Shown: positions 46,245 to 55,017, counted from the first letter of the stretch. The stretch is 64,000 nucleotides of DNA from Burkholderiales bacterium (GCA_025350145.1 JANXYH010000023.1:1-64000), one strand, 5' to 3'. Notes: generated from the sequence alone by a model not told the origin. Numbers and translations are program-made.

Positions 46245-47969
46245 ATGCACAAGCATGTTTGGCAGGCACTGGTACCGGTTTTGGCAGGGATGGCGTTGAC
46301 CGCCATGGTCGGCGTCCAGGCGCAGGAAATCCAGGGCGCCGCAGCGCCTACAGGCAGCGCGGTGCCCAAGGCGATCTCGGTCAGCCAGGCCAAGTTGAGC
46401 GCCGCTGACAAGGACAGCGCCAACTTCCTGCACTCGAACATGAACTATGCGCAGACGCGCTACTACCCGGCGACGCAGATCAACCCCAGCAACGTCGCCA
46501 AGCTGAAGCCGGCGTTCCAGTTCCAGACCGAGGTGCTGGAGTCGATGGAGACCGCGCCGATCGTGGTCGACGGCATCATGTACATCACCACCTCGTACAA
46601 CCATGTCTACGCCCTGGACGCGGTGACGGGCAAGGAGTTCTGGCACTACAAGCACAAGCAGGGGCCAGTGATGACCTACTGCTGCGGCCCGAACAACCGC
46701 GGCGTCGCCATCCTCGGCGACAAGCTGTACATGGGCACGCTGGACGCCAAGCTGGTCAGCCTCGACGCCAAGACCGGCAAGGTGCTGTGGATGACGCAGA
46801 TCGCCGACCCGGAGGCGGGCTACTCCGAGACCATGGCGCCGGTGGCCGTCAACGGCAAGATCCTGATCGGCACCAACGGTGGCGAATACGGCATCCGCGG
46901 TTTCGTCAAGGCCTATGACGCCAACGACGGCAAGCTGCTGTGGACCTTCAACACCATCCCCGAAAAAGGCCATGAAGGGGTGTGGGCGGTCAACGACGCG
47001 ACCAACCGCAACATGCTGCGCGACATCGCCGGCGAGAAGGCCCAGCTCGCGGCCAAGGGTGGCGACTTCTACAAGACCCTGGGCGGCGGCGTCTGGATGG
47101 CCCCGGCAGTCGACCTGGAGACCAACACCGCGTTCTTCGTCGTCGGCAACCCCAGCCCCGACCTGTACGGCAAGGAGCGCCCGGGCGACAACCTCTACAC
47201 CGACTCCATCGTCGCGGTCGACCTGAACACCGGCAACTACAAGTGGCACTACCAGTACGTGGCCCACGATGTCTGGGACCTGGACGCGGTCTCGCCGGTG
47301 ATCCTGACCGAAGCCAAGGGCAAGGACGGCAAGATGGTCAAGGTCGCCATCCACGGCGGCAAGACCGGCCATGTCTATGTCCATGACCGGGCCAGCGGCG
47401 AACTGATCCGCTTCTCCGAGGCGATGGTGCCGCAGGAAAACATGTGGGTGCTGCCGACCGCGCAGGGCGCGCGCATGTTGCCGGGCGCCAATGGCGGGGT
47501 CGAGTGGAGCCCGATGGCGGTCAACCCCAAGCTGCGTCTGGCCTATGCCGCCAACCTGCACCAGCCCATGACCTACCACGTTGAGGCCTCCAACTACCCC
47601 GGCGGCAAGCTGTGGCTGGGCGGCGCCTTCAAGGTGATCGCGTCCGAAAAGCAATGGGGTCGACTGGCCGCCGTCAACCTCGACACCGGCAAGATGGCCT
47701 GGAAGTTCGACACCGAGCAGCCGCTGATCGGCGGCGTGCTGGCCACTGCCGGCGACCTGGTCTTCAACGGCGAGGGCAATGGCCTGTTCCGCGCCTTCGA
47801 CGCCAAGACCGGCAAGAAGCTCTGGGAATACCAGTGCGGCGCCGGTGTCAACGCCCCGGCCGTGTCGTACATGGTCGGCGGCAAGCAATACGTGGCCGTG
47901 GCTGCGGGCGGCAACACCCAGCTCGACTTCAAGCGCGGCAACTCGGTGCTGGTCTTCGCACTGCCCTGA
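46245..47969 (+). CDS. PQQ-dependent alcohol dehydrogenase with lanthanide-type active site
   Basis: 574-residue periplasmic quinoprotein: signal peptide, then an eight-bladed propeller with repeated tryptophan-docking motifs ([26 protein letters not shown]). Active-site elements: adjacent cysteines C146-C147 that form the strained disulphide above PQQ, metal ligands E214 (GGEYGIRGF) and N302 (GNPSP), W285 stacking on PQQ, catalytic base D345 in [11 protein letters not shown]347, two residues after the base, is the extra acidic ligand seen in lanthanide-dependent XoxF/PedH-type enzymes and replaced by Ala/Ser/Thr in calcium enzymes. No haem domain, so electrons must go to a separate cytochrome, probably the next gene. 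AGGAG precedes the ATG at 46245. Confidence 0.93.
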   Translation: MHKHVWQALVPVLAGMALTAMVGVQAQEIQGAAAPTGSAVPKAISVSQAKLSAADKDSANFLHSNMNYAQTRYYPATQINPSNVAKLKPAFQFQTEVLESMETAPIVVDGIMYITTSYNHVYALDAVTGKEFWHYKHKQGPVMTYCCGPNNRGVAILGDKLYMGTLDAKLVSLDAKTGKVLWMTQIADPEAGYSETMAPVAVNGKILIGTNGGEYGIRGFVKAYDANDGKLLWTFNTIPEKGHEGVWAVNDATNRNMLRDIAGEKAQLAAKGGDFYKTLGGGVWMAPAVDLETNTAFFVVGNPSPDLYGKERPGDNLYTDSIVAVDLNTGNYKWHYQYVAHDVWDLDAVSPVILTEAKGKDGKMVKVAIHGGKTGHVYVHDRASGELIRFSEAMVPQENMWVLPTAQGARMLPGANGGVEWSPMAVNPKLRLAYAANLHQPMTYHVEASNYPGGKLWLGGAFKVIASEKQWGRLAAVNLDTGKMAWKFDTEQPLIGGVLATAGDLVFNGEGNGLFRAFDAKTGKKLWEYQCGAGVNAPAVSYMVGGKQYVAVAAGGNTQLDFKRGNSVLVFALP

Positions 47970-47991
47970 TCGCCAATTTCGCTGCCATCGC

Positions 47992-48040
47992 TGGACCGAT
48001 CCGGTCCATCGGCCCCGAGCAGTTGACGCTGCCGGGGCCG
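47992..48040 (+). terminator. Two consecutive hairpins between the PQQ dehydrogenase and cytochrome genes
   Basis: First hairpin: TGGACC (47992-47997) with GGTCCA (48003-48008), loop GATCC. Second: CGGCCCCG (48010-48017) with CGGGGCCG (48033-48040), extended inside by GCAG/CTGC with one bulged A and a TTGACG loop. They stand directly in the 97-bp gap of what looks like one operon, so they may reduce readthrough into the cytochrome gene or protect the dehydrogenase mRNA from 3' decay, giving more enzyme than cytochrome. Confidence 0.65.
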
Positions 48041-48066
48041 ATTCACTTTGCTGCACCCACCCGCCC

Positions 48067-48639
48067 ATGACACGCTTGAAACTGACCCTGTCGGCCGCAC
48101 TGATGTGCCTCAACCTCGGCCCGGTCCGGGCCGCCGACCCCATGCCCGCCAAGGCCGCCGTCTGCACTGCCTGCCATGGCGCGACCGGCAACCCGGTGAT
48201 ACCCGGCGTGCCGGCCCTGGCCGGCCAGACCGACCGCTACATGTACCTGCAACTGCGCGACTTCCAGGAAGGCCGGCGCGCCAGCGACCAGATGGTGCCG
48301 ATGGTCAAGGACCTGAGCCGCGACGACATGCGGGCGGTCTCAACCTGGTTCGCGGCGCAGAAGTCCCAGCCCCAACCGTTCCAGCCCGACTCTGCCAAGG
48401 CCAGACTCGGCAAGGCCAAGGCCGATGAGACCCTGTGCACGATGTGCCACCTGGGCGGCTTCTCCGGCCAGAACGAGGTGCCGCGGGTCGCTGGCCAGCC
48501 GTTCGACTATGTCGTCAAACAGCTGCGCGATTTCAAGGCCAGGGCACGCACCAACGACGCCGGCAGCATGACCTCGGTGTCGGCCACCTTGAGCGACACC
48601 GACATCGACAACCTGGGCCATTACCTGGCTGGCCTGTAG
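48067..48639 (+). CDS. Dihaem cytochrome c (c4-type)
   Basis: 190-residue exported protein with signal peptide ending near VRA-A. Two haem-binding sites are visible: C33-T-A-C-H37 and C124-T-M-C-H128, each followed by a distal region with methionine candidates (QMVPMV around residues 76-79; MTSVSATLSD around 168). The symmetrical two-domain layout is that of cytochrome c4. It lies 97 bp after the PQQ dehydrogenase, which lacks its own haem domain, and is the natural electron acceptor that passes electrons to the terminal oxidase. Convergent with the TonB receptor gene (18 bp between ends). Confidence 0.92.
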   Translation: MTRLKLTLSAALMCLNLGPVRAADPMPAKAAVCTACHGATGNPVIPGVPALAGQTDRYMYLQLRDFQEGRRASDQMVPMVKDLSRDDMRAVSTWFAAQKSQPQPFQPDSAKARLGKAKADETLCTMCHLGGFSGQNEVPRVAGQPFDYVVKQLRDFKARARTNDAGSMTSVSATLSDTDIDNLGHYLAGL

Positions 48640-48657
48640 GCGCCGACCGGCCTGCCC

Positions 48658-51231
48658 TCAGCCAAAGCGCCAGCGCAGGCCCAGGCTGAGCAATCGCGGC
48701 GCGCCGGGCGCCAGAAAAGTGCTGCGCGGCAGGGGGTAGACGCCATTGGCAGCCACCGGCAACGGTTGAGCGCGGTAGCGGCCATTGGCGTCGAAGGCGC
48801 TCAGGCCGAGTTGTGCGGCGCTGGCGTAGCGGCGGTCAGCCAGGTTGCCGACCTGGGCGAAGGCGTTCAGGCCGGGCAGCGCCTGCCAGTCCAGGCCCAG
48901 GTTCAGCACCGCGAAGCCGGCGCTGCGGCCCGGGCCGAGGTAGTACAAGCCGTCGCTCTGGTGCTGGTTGTTCTCGTTGCCGCGGGCCAGCGACGGCCCC
49001 TGGGTCGACAGGTCGGCCGTCAGGTTCCAGCCCGGCGCCAGCGGCGCGTCCAGGTTGAGCTTGAGCAAACGCTGCGGCACCAGCGGGATGCGGTCGCCGG
49101 GTCGGATGGCGATGTTGCCGTCCTGCCCGGGCAGGCCAGCGAGGGCGCTGTCGTTGCGGCTGTTGCCGGCGCCATTGAGGGTCTCGGCGCTCTGGTAGGT
49201 GGCGTCCAGCAGGGTCAGGTTGGCGCCCAGGCTGATGCCGCCGGGCAGGCGCGTCCGGAGCGCCGCCTCCAGCCCCTGGCGGCGGGTGCGACCGAAGTTC
49301 TTGAAGTAGCCGCTGCCGCTCTGGGCGTCGGCCACGAACAGGATGTCGTCGACGCTGTCGGCATGGAACAGGCCGAGGTTCCAACTGCCTTCGCCAGCCA
49401 GCTTGCCGCGCAGGCCGGCCTCCCAACTGTTGACCCGCACCTGGCGCAGCGGTGGGTCGCCGGCAAAGGCGTTGGGCAGCTTGCAGGGGCTGGCCGGGTC
49501 GGCGCAGCCCAGCTCCACCGCCGACGGCGCGCGGCTGCCCTGGCTGATGCCGGCGTAGGCGGTCAGACCCGGGCTGGCGGCATGGGTGAGGCCGACGGCC
49601 GGGTTCCAGCGCGCGAACACCTGGTCGGTGTCGAGCGAGCCCGGGCCGCCACCGGGGGTGATGGCGTCGCGGTTGTGTACCGCACTGCGGTTGTAGCGGG
49701 CCGACAGCGTCAGGTGGCTGCGCGCGTCCAGCGCCAGCGTGTCGCTGCCGAGCAAGCTGGCGCTGCGGCTGCGGGCCGAGAGCGCGACCCGGTTGTCGTA
49801 GGCGCTGCCGTCGTCGGCCAGCTCGCTGCCGTCGACGAAGGCAGCCAGCGCGCTGACGCTGCGGTCGGGGTTGAAGTACCCCAGTTGCGAGCCCTGGCTG
49901 AAGCGCACCCGGCTCTGGTCCAGCGCCACCCCGACCAGCGCCCGGTGCAAATGCCCAGCGAGGCTGCCGGTCCAGGCCAGGTTGAGGGTCAGGCCGTGGT
50001 TGGACTGGTCGTTGTCGCTGCGGTTGAGGATCGCATTGCAGCGCGTCATCGGCACGCCCGTGGCCGGGTCGGCGCTGGCCAGCAGCACCTGGGCGATGCA
50101 AGGCCAGGAAGGGAACGGCGTGTTGGCGGCGTCCGCGCCGCCCAGCGGGAAGCCGCTGTACCCGGCCGCAGCCAGGGCGGCGCGCTCGGCCGCGTCGGGC
50201 TGGGTCAGCGCGCGGCCCAGGGCCTGGCCGTTGGCGTCGCTGTTGAGCGTGAGGCTGCGCACCCGGCGCTGGTAGGCGTTGCCCGACGCGGTCCAGCCAC
50301 TGCCGAGCGCGTGCGTGCCCGCCAGGTTGAACAGCAAGCTGCGGTTGTGGGTGGTGTCGGGCAGGGTGTAGACGCTCGCCGGCGCGCGCGCCAGCAGGCC
50401 CTGCTCTTGCAGCGCATTGCCGCGCAGCCGGTTGTCGGCCCAGGCCACGGTCAGCTCAAGGCTGTCGGCCTGCGCGCGGTGCCCCAGCTTGGCAAAGAGC
50501 TGGCGCACATCGCTGGGCGAATCGACGCGCCAGCCGGCGTCGCTGAAACGGTTGCCGGTGGCATAGCCGTGCCAGCCGCCGCCCAGCTTGGCGCCGGCTT
50601 CGAATTCGGCGGCGCGCCGGCCATGGCCGCCGGCCAGGATCTGGGCCGAAGCGCCCGGGTCGCTCAGCCCGTCCTTGGTCTGGATCGCGAGCGCGCCGCC
50701 TAGGGTGTTCAGACCGAACAGCGGGTTCGATCCCGGCATCAGGGTGAGCGAGGCGATCGCCGTTCTCGGCACCAGATCCCAGCTCACCACGTCGCCGAAC
50801 GGCTGGTTCAGACGCACGCCGTCGAGGTACACGCTCAGCCCCTGCGGCGTGCCCAGCACCGGCGAGGCCACGAAGCCGCGAAAGCTCAGGTCCGGCTGGA
50901 ACGGGTTGCCCTGGACCTCGTTGATGTGGACGCTGGCGAGATGCCGCGCCAGGTAGGCCGACAGGTCGGCGGCGTGGCTGCGCTCGAGATCGTCGCCGCT
51001 GGCCCGCTGCACGTTGGCCGGGATCTGGTCGCGTGGAACTTCCATGCCGCCGCCGGGGGCCGCGCCCACGACCTCGACGCGCTGGACCGCCGGCACAGCC
51101 GGTTGCGCCGCGCTGGCGGCGGCCAGGCCACATCCGGTCAGCACGGCCAGCGTCCGGGTGCAGCGCGGCAGCGCCAGGGCGTAACGGTGGGGTGGCTTCA
51201 CACGGCGGCAATTCGGGGCGACGGCGCGCAT
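48658..51231 (-). CDS. TonB-dependent outer-membrane receptor
   Basis: About 857 residues from the chosen start at 51231 (a frame to 51309 exists). After a signal region, a TonB-box-like segment VQRVEVVGA is followed by the plug domain (about 60-190: SAYLARHLASVHINEVQGNPFQPDLSFRGF, GLSVYLDGVRLNQPFGDVVSWDL, NPLFGLNTLGGALAIQTKDG) and a 22-strand barrel ending WRFG. The cysteine-containing loops (PSWPCIAQ, MTRCNAIL, ELGCADPASPCKLP) are extracellular. Ligand unknown. Its position next to a lanthanide-type dehydrogenase makes a metal-chelate (lanthanophore-like) ligand plausible; siderophore or cobalamin uptake are alternatives. Divergent from the radical SAM gene. Confidence 0.9.
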   Translation of the reverse strand: MRAVAPNCRRVKPPHRYALALPRCTRTLAVLTGCGLAAASAAQPAVPAVQRVEVVGAAPGGGMEVPRDQIPANVQRASGDDLERSHAADLSAYLARHLASVHINEVQGNPFQPDLSFRGFVASPVLGTPQGLSVYLDGVRLNQPFGDVVSWDLVPRTAIASLTLMPGSNPLFGLNTLGGALAIQTKDGLSDPGASAQILAGGHGRRAAEFEAGAKLGGGWHGYATGNRFSDAGWRVDSPSDVRQLFAKLGHRAQADSLELTVAWADNRLRGNALQEQGLLARAPASVYTLPDTTHNRSLLFNLAGTHALGSGWTASGNAYQRRVRSLTLNSDANGQALGRALTQPDAAERAALAAAGYSGFPLGGADAANTPFPSWPCIAQVLLASADPATGVPMTRCNAILNRSDNDQSNHGLTLNLAWTGSLAGHLHRALVGVALDQSRVRFSQGSQLGYFNPDRSVSALAAFVDGSELADDGSAYDNRVALSARSRSASLLGSDTLALDARSHLTLSARYNRSAVHNRDAITPGGGPGSLDTDQVFARWNPAVGLTHAASPGLTAYAGISQGSRAPSAVELGCADPASPCKLPNAFAGDPPLRQVRVNSWEAGLRGKLAGEGSWNLGLFHADSVDDILFVADAQSGSGYFKNFGRTRRQGLEAALRTRLPGGISLGANLTLLDATYQSAETLNGAGNSRNDSALAGLPGQDGNIAIRPGDRIPLVPQRLLKLNLDAPLAPGWNLTADLSTQGPSLARGNENNQHQSDGLYYLGPGRSAGFAVLNLGLDWQALPGLNAFAQVGNLADRRYASAAQLGLSAFDANGRYRAQPLPVAANGVYPLPRSTFLAPGAPRLLSLGLRWRFG

Positions 51232-51310
51232 TGTCGGCAGCCCGGCAGCGCCCGCCGGCCCGGTCAAACCCGGTCTTGACTGGCGCCCCCTTGACACCCC
51301 TTGCGGCACC

Positions 51311-51326
51311 CAGGGCCGGCGCCCTG
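51311..51326. promoter_or_regulatory. 16-bp inverted repeat between the TonB receptor and radical SAM genes
   Basis: CAGGGC-CGGC-GCCCTG (51311-51326) is a perfect 6-bp inverted repeat with a 4-nt spacer in the 125-bp divergent region, 30 bp before the radical SAM start. It could be an operator shared by both genes or a leader hairpin. The spacer is too short for a cobalamin riboswitch. Confidence 0.4.
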
Positions 51327-51356
51327 CACGGGCAGAATCGCGCAGCCATTCACGCC

Positions 51357-53327
51357 ATGCCCAAGCCCTGTTCCCTGCGCGTGCTCTCGGTCATCCCGCC
51401 GATGACCCAGCTCAACACGCCCTACCCCTCGACCGCCTACCTCAGCGGCTTCCTGCGTGGCCAGGGCATCTTCGCGGTACAGGAGGACCTGGCGCTGGGC
51501 CTGGTGCTGGACCTGCTCTCGGCCGACGGCCTGGACGAGCTGGGCCAGGCCGCAGCGCTGACGCCGCCGGCCGGACGCAGCCCGGCGGTGGCCTCCTTCG
51601 TCGCCCAGCGCCCGCGCTACGCCGCGACCATGGCGGCCACGCTGGCCTTTCTGCAGGGCCGCGACCCGACCCTGGCGCACCGCATCGCCGGGCGCAATTT
51701 TCTGCCCGAAGGGCCGAGGTTCGCGGCGCTGGATGTCTTCGTCGACCCCGCCGACCCCGACGGCGACTCGGGCGGAGACCCGCTGGCCTGGGCCTTCGGC
51801 GCGCTCGGCCTGCAGGACCGCGCCCGCCATCTGGCCACGCTGTACCTCAACGACGTCGCCGACGTGGTCCGCGACGCGGTCGATCCGCGCTTCGAGTTCG
51901 TGCGCTACGCCGAGGCGCTGGCGATGAGCCAGCCCAGCTTTGAGCCGCTGGCGCAGGCGCTGGCGGCGGCGCCGAACCTGCTCGACCGGCGGCTGCAGCG
52001 CCTGGCGCTGGCAGCGCTGGCGCGCCACCGGCCGGATGTGCTGCTGCTGTCGGTGCCCTTTCCCGGCGCGCTCTATGCCGCGCTGCGGATCGCCCAGGCC
52101 GTCAAGGCGGCGCAGCCGGGCATCCACATCGCCTTGGGTGGCGGCTATGTCAACACCGAGCTGCGTACGCTCGACGAGCCGCGGCTGTTCGATTTTGTCG
52201 ACGCGGTGACGCTGGACGCAGGCGAGCGCCCGCTGCTGGCCTTGCTGGCGCATTGGCAGGGCGAGCGTGGCGCCAGCCGGCTGGTGCGCACCTTTGTTCG
52301 CCAAGACGGCGTGGTGCGCTATTGCAACTTCATCGGCGAGGCCGAGATCGCCTTTGCCGATGTCGGCACGCCGACCTGGGACGGCCTGCCGCTGGAGCGT
52401 TACCTGTCGCTGCTGGACATGCTCAACCCCATGCACCGGCTGTGGTCCGACGGGCGCTGGAACAAGCTCACCGTGGCCCATGGCTGCTACTGGAAGAAGT
52501 GCAGCTTCTGCGACGTCGGGCTGGACAACATCTCGCGCTTCGACGCCGCCAGCGCCCAGACCCTGGTCGACCGGATCCAGGCGGTGGTCGCCGAGACCGG
52601 ACAGACCGGCTTTCACTTCGTCGACGAAGCCGCGCCGCCCAAATCGCTCAAGGCGCTGGCCGAGGAGCTGCAAAGGCGCCAGGTCGAGGTCAGTTGGTGG
52701 GGCAATATCCGCTTCGAGAAATCATTCACCCCGGCGCTGTGCCGGCAACTCGCCGACAGCGGCTGCATCGCCATCTCCGGCGGGCTGGAGGTCGCCTCCG
52801 ACCGGCTGCTGCGGCTCATGAAGAAGGGCGTGAGCGTCGACCAGGTGGCGCGCGTCACCCGCGCCTTCAGCGACGCCGGCATCCTGGTCCACGCCTACCT
52901 GATGTACGGCTTCCCGACCCAGACGGTGCAGGACACGGTCGACGCGCTCGAATATGTGCGCCAGCTCTTCGAGGCCGGCTGCATCCAGTCGGGCTTCTTC
53001 CACCGCTTCACCTGCACCGTCCATTCGCCGGTGGGCCAGAACCCGCAGGACTATGGCGTGCACCTGTTGCCGCTGCCGCCGGCCAAATTCGCCAGGAACG
53101 ACGTCGGTTTCATCGACCCGAGCGGGGTCGACCACGAGGCGCTGGGCGTCGGCCTGAAGAAGGCGCTCTACAACTTCATGCACGGCATCGGCCTGGAGCA
53201 GGACGTGCGGGTCTGGTTCGAGGGCCTGAAAGTGCCGCGCAGCAGCGTGCCCAAGCGGCGGATTGCGCGCGCCCTGGCCCAGCCGCCGCTCTCAACAATA
53301 CGAAGGGCCGCTCCCGAGTTTCCTTGA
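51357..53327 (+). CDS. B12-binding-domain radical SAM protein with CX4CX2C cluster motif
   Basis: 656-residue protein. Residues 1-330 have the cobalamin-binding-type Rossmann organisation (VLSVIPPMTQLNTPYPSTAYLSGFLRGQG, RPDVLLLSVPFPGALYAALRIAQAVK, IHIALGGGYVNTEL) but no DxHxxG base-off motif is visible. The radical SAM domain starts near 370 with HGCYWKKCSFCDVG; the three cysteines C377, C382 and C385 give CX4CX2C instead of the canonical CX3CX2C. Later segments typical of the superfamily: FHFVDEAAPPKSLKAL, ISGGLEVASDRLLRLMKKG and HAYLMYGFPTQT. Reaction unknown; methylation or C-C bond chemistry on a lipid or cofactor is the family precedent. Divergent from the TonB receptor. Confidence 0.85.
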   Translation: MPKPCSLRVLSVIPPMTQLNTPYPSTAYLSGFLRGQGIFAVQEDLALGLVLDLLSADGLDELGQAAALTPPAGRSPAVASFVAQRPRYAATMAATLAFLQGRDPTLAHRIAGRNFLPEGPRFAALDVFVDPADPDGDSGGDPLAWAFGALGLQDRARHLATLYLNDVADVVRDAVDPRFEFVRYAEALAMSQPSFEPLAQALAAAPNLLDRRLQRLALAALARHRPDVLLLSVPFPGALYAALRIAQAVKAAQPGIHIALGGGYVNTELRTLDEPRLFDFVDAVTLDAGERPLLALLAHWQGERGASRLVRTFVRQDGVVRYCNFIGEAEIAFADVGTPTWDGLPLERYLSLLDMLNPMHRLWSDGRWNKLTVAHGCYWKKCSFCDVGLDNISRFDAASAQTLVDRIQAVVAETGQTGFHFVDEAAPPKSLKALAEELQRRQVEVSWWGNIRFEKSFTPALCRQLADSGCIAISGGLEVASDRLLRLMKKGVSVDQVARVTRAFSDAGILVHAYLMYGFPTQTVQDTVDALEYVRQLFEAGCIQSGFFHRFTCTVHSPVGQNPQDYGVHLLPLPPAKFARNDVGFIDPSGVDHEALGVGLKKALYNFMHGIGLEQDVRVWFEGLKVPRSSVPKRRIARALAQPPLSTIRRAAPEFP

Positions 53328-53368
53328 CCCTGGTGGGGCCTGACGCGAAGCGGCAGGTCTGGGGGCGC

Positions 53369-54364
53369 TCAGTCGGCCTTGATCTGGTTGGCGCGGACGA
53401 AGGCGGCGCCGTTCTCGGTGTCGCGGCGGATCAGTTCGCGAAACTGCTGGTCGCTCTCGACAGGCACCTCGGCCTGCTGCTTGACCAGCAATTCGCGCAC
53501 CTCGGCCATGGCCATCACCGTGGCCAGGTCGCGGCTCAGGCGCTCGACGATCTCCTTGGGCGTGTCGCTGCGCAGCACCAAACCGGACCAGGTGCGCGAC
53601 TGCACCCCGGGCATCTTCAGCTCGGCCACGGTCGGCACATCCTTGAGGTTGGGATTGCGCATCGGGCCAGTGACCGCCAGCGCCTTGAGCTTGCCGCCCA
53701 GCACCTGCGGCACCGCCGCTGGGGCGGCCAGCAGCATGTAGCTGATGCGCCCGGCCGACACGTCACCGATCACCTGGCCGAACTGGTTGTAGGGCACATG
53801 CGCGGCCTCGGTCTGGGTCGCGCGCTGGAACATCAGGCCGGTCAAATGCGCCGGCGAGCCGACCCCTGAGGAGCCGAAGCTAGCCGGCTGGCGCTTGGCG
53901 TAGTCAACCAGTTCGGCGACGCTGTTGACGCCCAGGGATGGGCTGACCACCAGCACGTTGTGGCCCCATTCGATCAGCCCCAGGCCGGTGAAATCCTTGA
54001 CCAGGTCGGCCTTGAACTGCGGGTACAGGCTGACCACGGTGGCGGTGGCGTAGTGCAGCGCGCCCAGGGTGTAGCCGTCGGCCGGCGAACGCGCAACCTC
54101 GGCCATGCCTATCGTGCCCGAGGCGCCGGCCCGGTTCTCGACTACCACCGGCTGTTTGAGCAGATCCGCCAACTTGCCGGCGACGATCCGCGCCGACACG
54201 TCGGGCGGGGTGCCGGCGGCAAACGGCACCACGATGCGCAGCGCGCGGCTGGGAAACCTGTCCTGGGCCAGTGCCGGCAGGCCGGCGACGCCCAGCCCGG
54301 CGGCGAGGGCGATCAGGCCACGGCGCGTGGTCTGGACGGGGTGGGGTTTGCTGCGGTCGAACAT
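53369..54364 (-). CDS. Bug-family (tripartite tricarboxylate) substrate-binding protein
   Basis: 331-residue periplasmic protein. A Tat-like leader (TTRRGLIALAAGLGVAGLPALA) precedes the mature start FPSRALRIVVPFAAGTPPDVSARIV; then VVENRAGASGTIGMAEVARSPADGYTLG and VPYNQFGQVIGDVSAGRISY, the Bug hallmarks. Start at 54364 chosen for the AGGAG 8 nt upstream. It is 38 bp downstream of the MarR gene on the same strand and so likely co-transcribed with it, opposite to the sulfatase. The ligand may be the organic acid or sulfonated product connected with that sulfatase. Confidence 0.93.
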   Translation of the reverse strand: MFDRSKPHPVQTTRRGLIALAAGLGVAGLPALAQDRFPSRALRIVVPFAAGTPPDVSARIVAGKLADLLKQPVVVENRAGASGTIGMAEVARSPADGYTLGALHYATATVVSLYPQFKADLVKDFTGLGLIEWGHNVLVVSPSLGVNSVAELVDYAKRQPASFGSSGVGSPAHLTGLMFQRATQTEAAHVPYNQFGQVIGDVSAGRISYMLLAAPAAVPQVLGGKLKALAVTGPMRNPNLKDVPTVAELKMPGVQSRTWSGLVLRSDTPKEIVERLSRDLATVMAMAEVRELLVKQQAEVPVESDQQFRELIRRDTENGAAFVRANQIKAD

Positions 54365-54402
54365 GCTGTGGTGCTCCTGCGGGTTGAGAAAGATCGAAAG
54401 GC

Positions 54403-54933
54403 TCAAATCGAATGGTTGAGGTCCAGCGGCTGACCCTGCGCGCCCTGGACCTGGGCGAAGAAGCCACGCAACTGGCGCAGAAACAAGGCCCGGTCGGCGG
54501 CGCTGCTGGCGCGCTGGTAGTGGCCGAACAGCGACTCGACCCGCGGCGTCGCCGCGTCCAGCAAGGCCCGCCCGGCGGGCGTCAGTGCCAGGCTGCTGCG
54601 GCGCCGATCCTGCGCGTCCTCACGCCGCTGGACCCAGCCCTCGGCGGTCAGGCGGCTGAGCATCTTGCTCACGGTCGAACGCTCCAGCACCGCCAATTCG
54701 GCCAGCTCGCCGGTGCCCAGGTCCTGGCCCTGGTTGAGCAGGGCCAGCAGCCTGAACTCGCGGTGGTGCAGGCCCAGCGGGGCGAGCAGGGCGGTGGCGT
54801 TGCGCGCATGCTGGCGCTCGGCCCTGGCCATCCAGGCGATCGGCCAGTCGTCGGGGCTGAACGGTTTGACCGACGTTGAGCCATCGGCCTCGGCCGAGGT
54901 CAGCGCTGGGGGGGTGCTTACCCGGTTGGACAT
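54403..54933 (-). CDS. MarR-family transcriptional regulator
   Basis: 176-residue winged-helix regulator. N-terminal helix region WPIAWMARAERQHARNATALLAPLGLHHREFRLLALL, then the DNA-binding part GTGELAELAVLERSTVSKMLSRLTAEGWVQRREDAQDRRRSSLALTPAGRALL with the conserved DxR of the wing (DRRR). ATG 54933 is preferred; an in-frame GTG 15 bp upstream lies inside a palindrome. Divergent from the sulfatase gene and upstream of a Bug receptor, so it probably represses both until a small aromatic or sulfated ligand binds. Confidence 0.93.
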   Translation of the reverse strand: MSNRVSTPPALTSAEADGSTSVKPFSPDDWPIAWMARAERQHARNATALLAPLGLHHREFRLLALLNQGQDLGTGELAELAVLERSTVSKMLSRLTAEGWVQRREDAQDRRRSSLALTPAGRALLDAATPRVESLFGHYQRASSAADRALFLRQLRGFFAQVQGAQGQPLDLNHSI

Positions 54934-54936
54934 TGA

Positions 54937-54948
54937 GTGAACTTTCAC
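54937..54948. promoter_or_regulatory. Putative MarR operator overlapping the marR 5' end
   Basis: GTGAA-CT-TTCAC is a perfect 5-bp inverted repeat with a 2-nt spacer, 3 bp upstream of the MarR ATG (54933) and 70 bp upstream of the sulfatase ATG. A regulator bound here would block its own start and the divergent promoter. Confidence 0.55.
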
Positions 54949-55017
54949 CTATCCTGGGCCGCACTGTTGCCGCGACCCGGCCAGCCCGCAAGCCGTGTTT
55001 ACACCAATGGAGACCCC

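Noticed and set aside
51232-51356. Cobalamin riboswitch between the TonB receptor and the B12-type radical SAM gene
   Set aside because: The spacer is only 125 bp and divided between two divergent genes; no B12-box-like core could be found.
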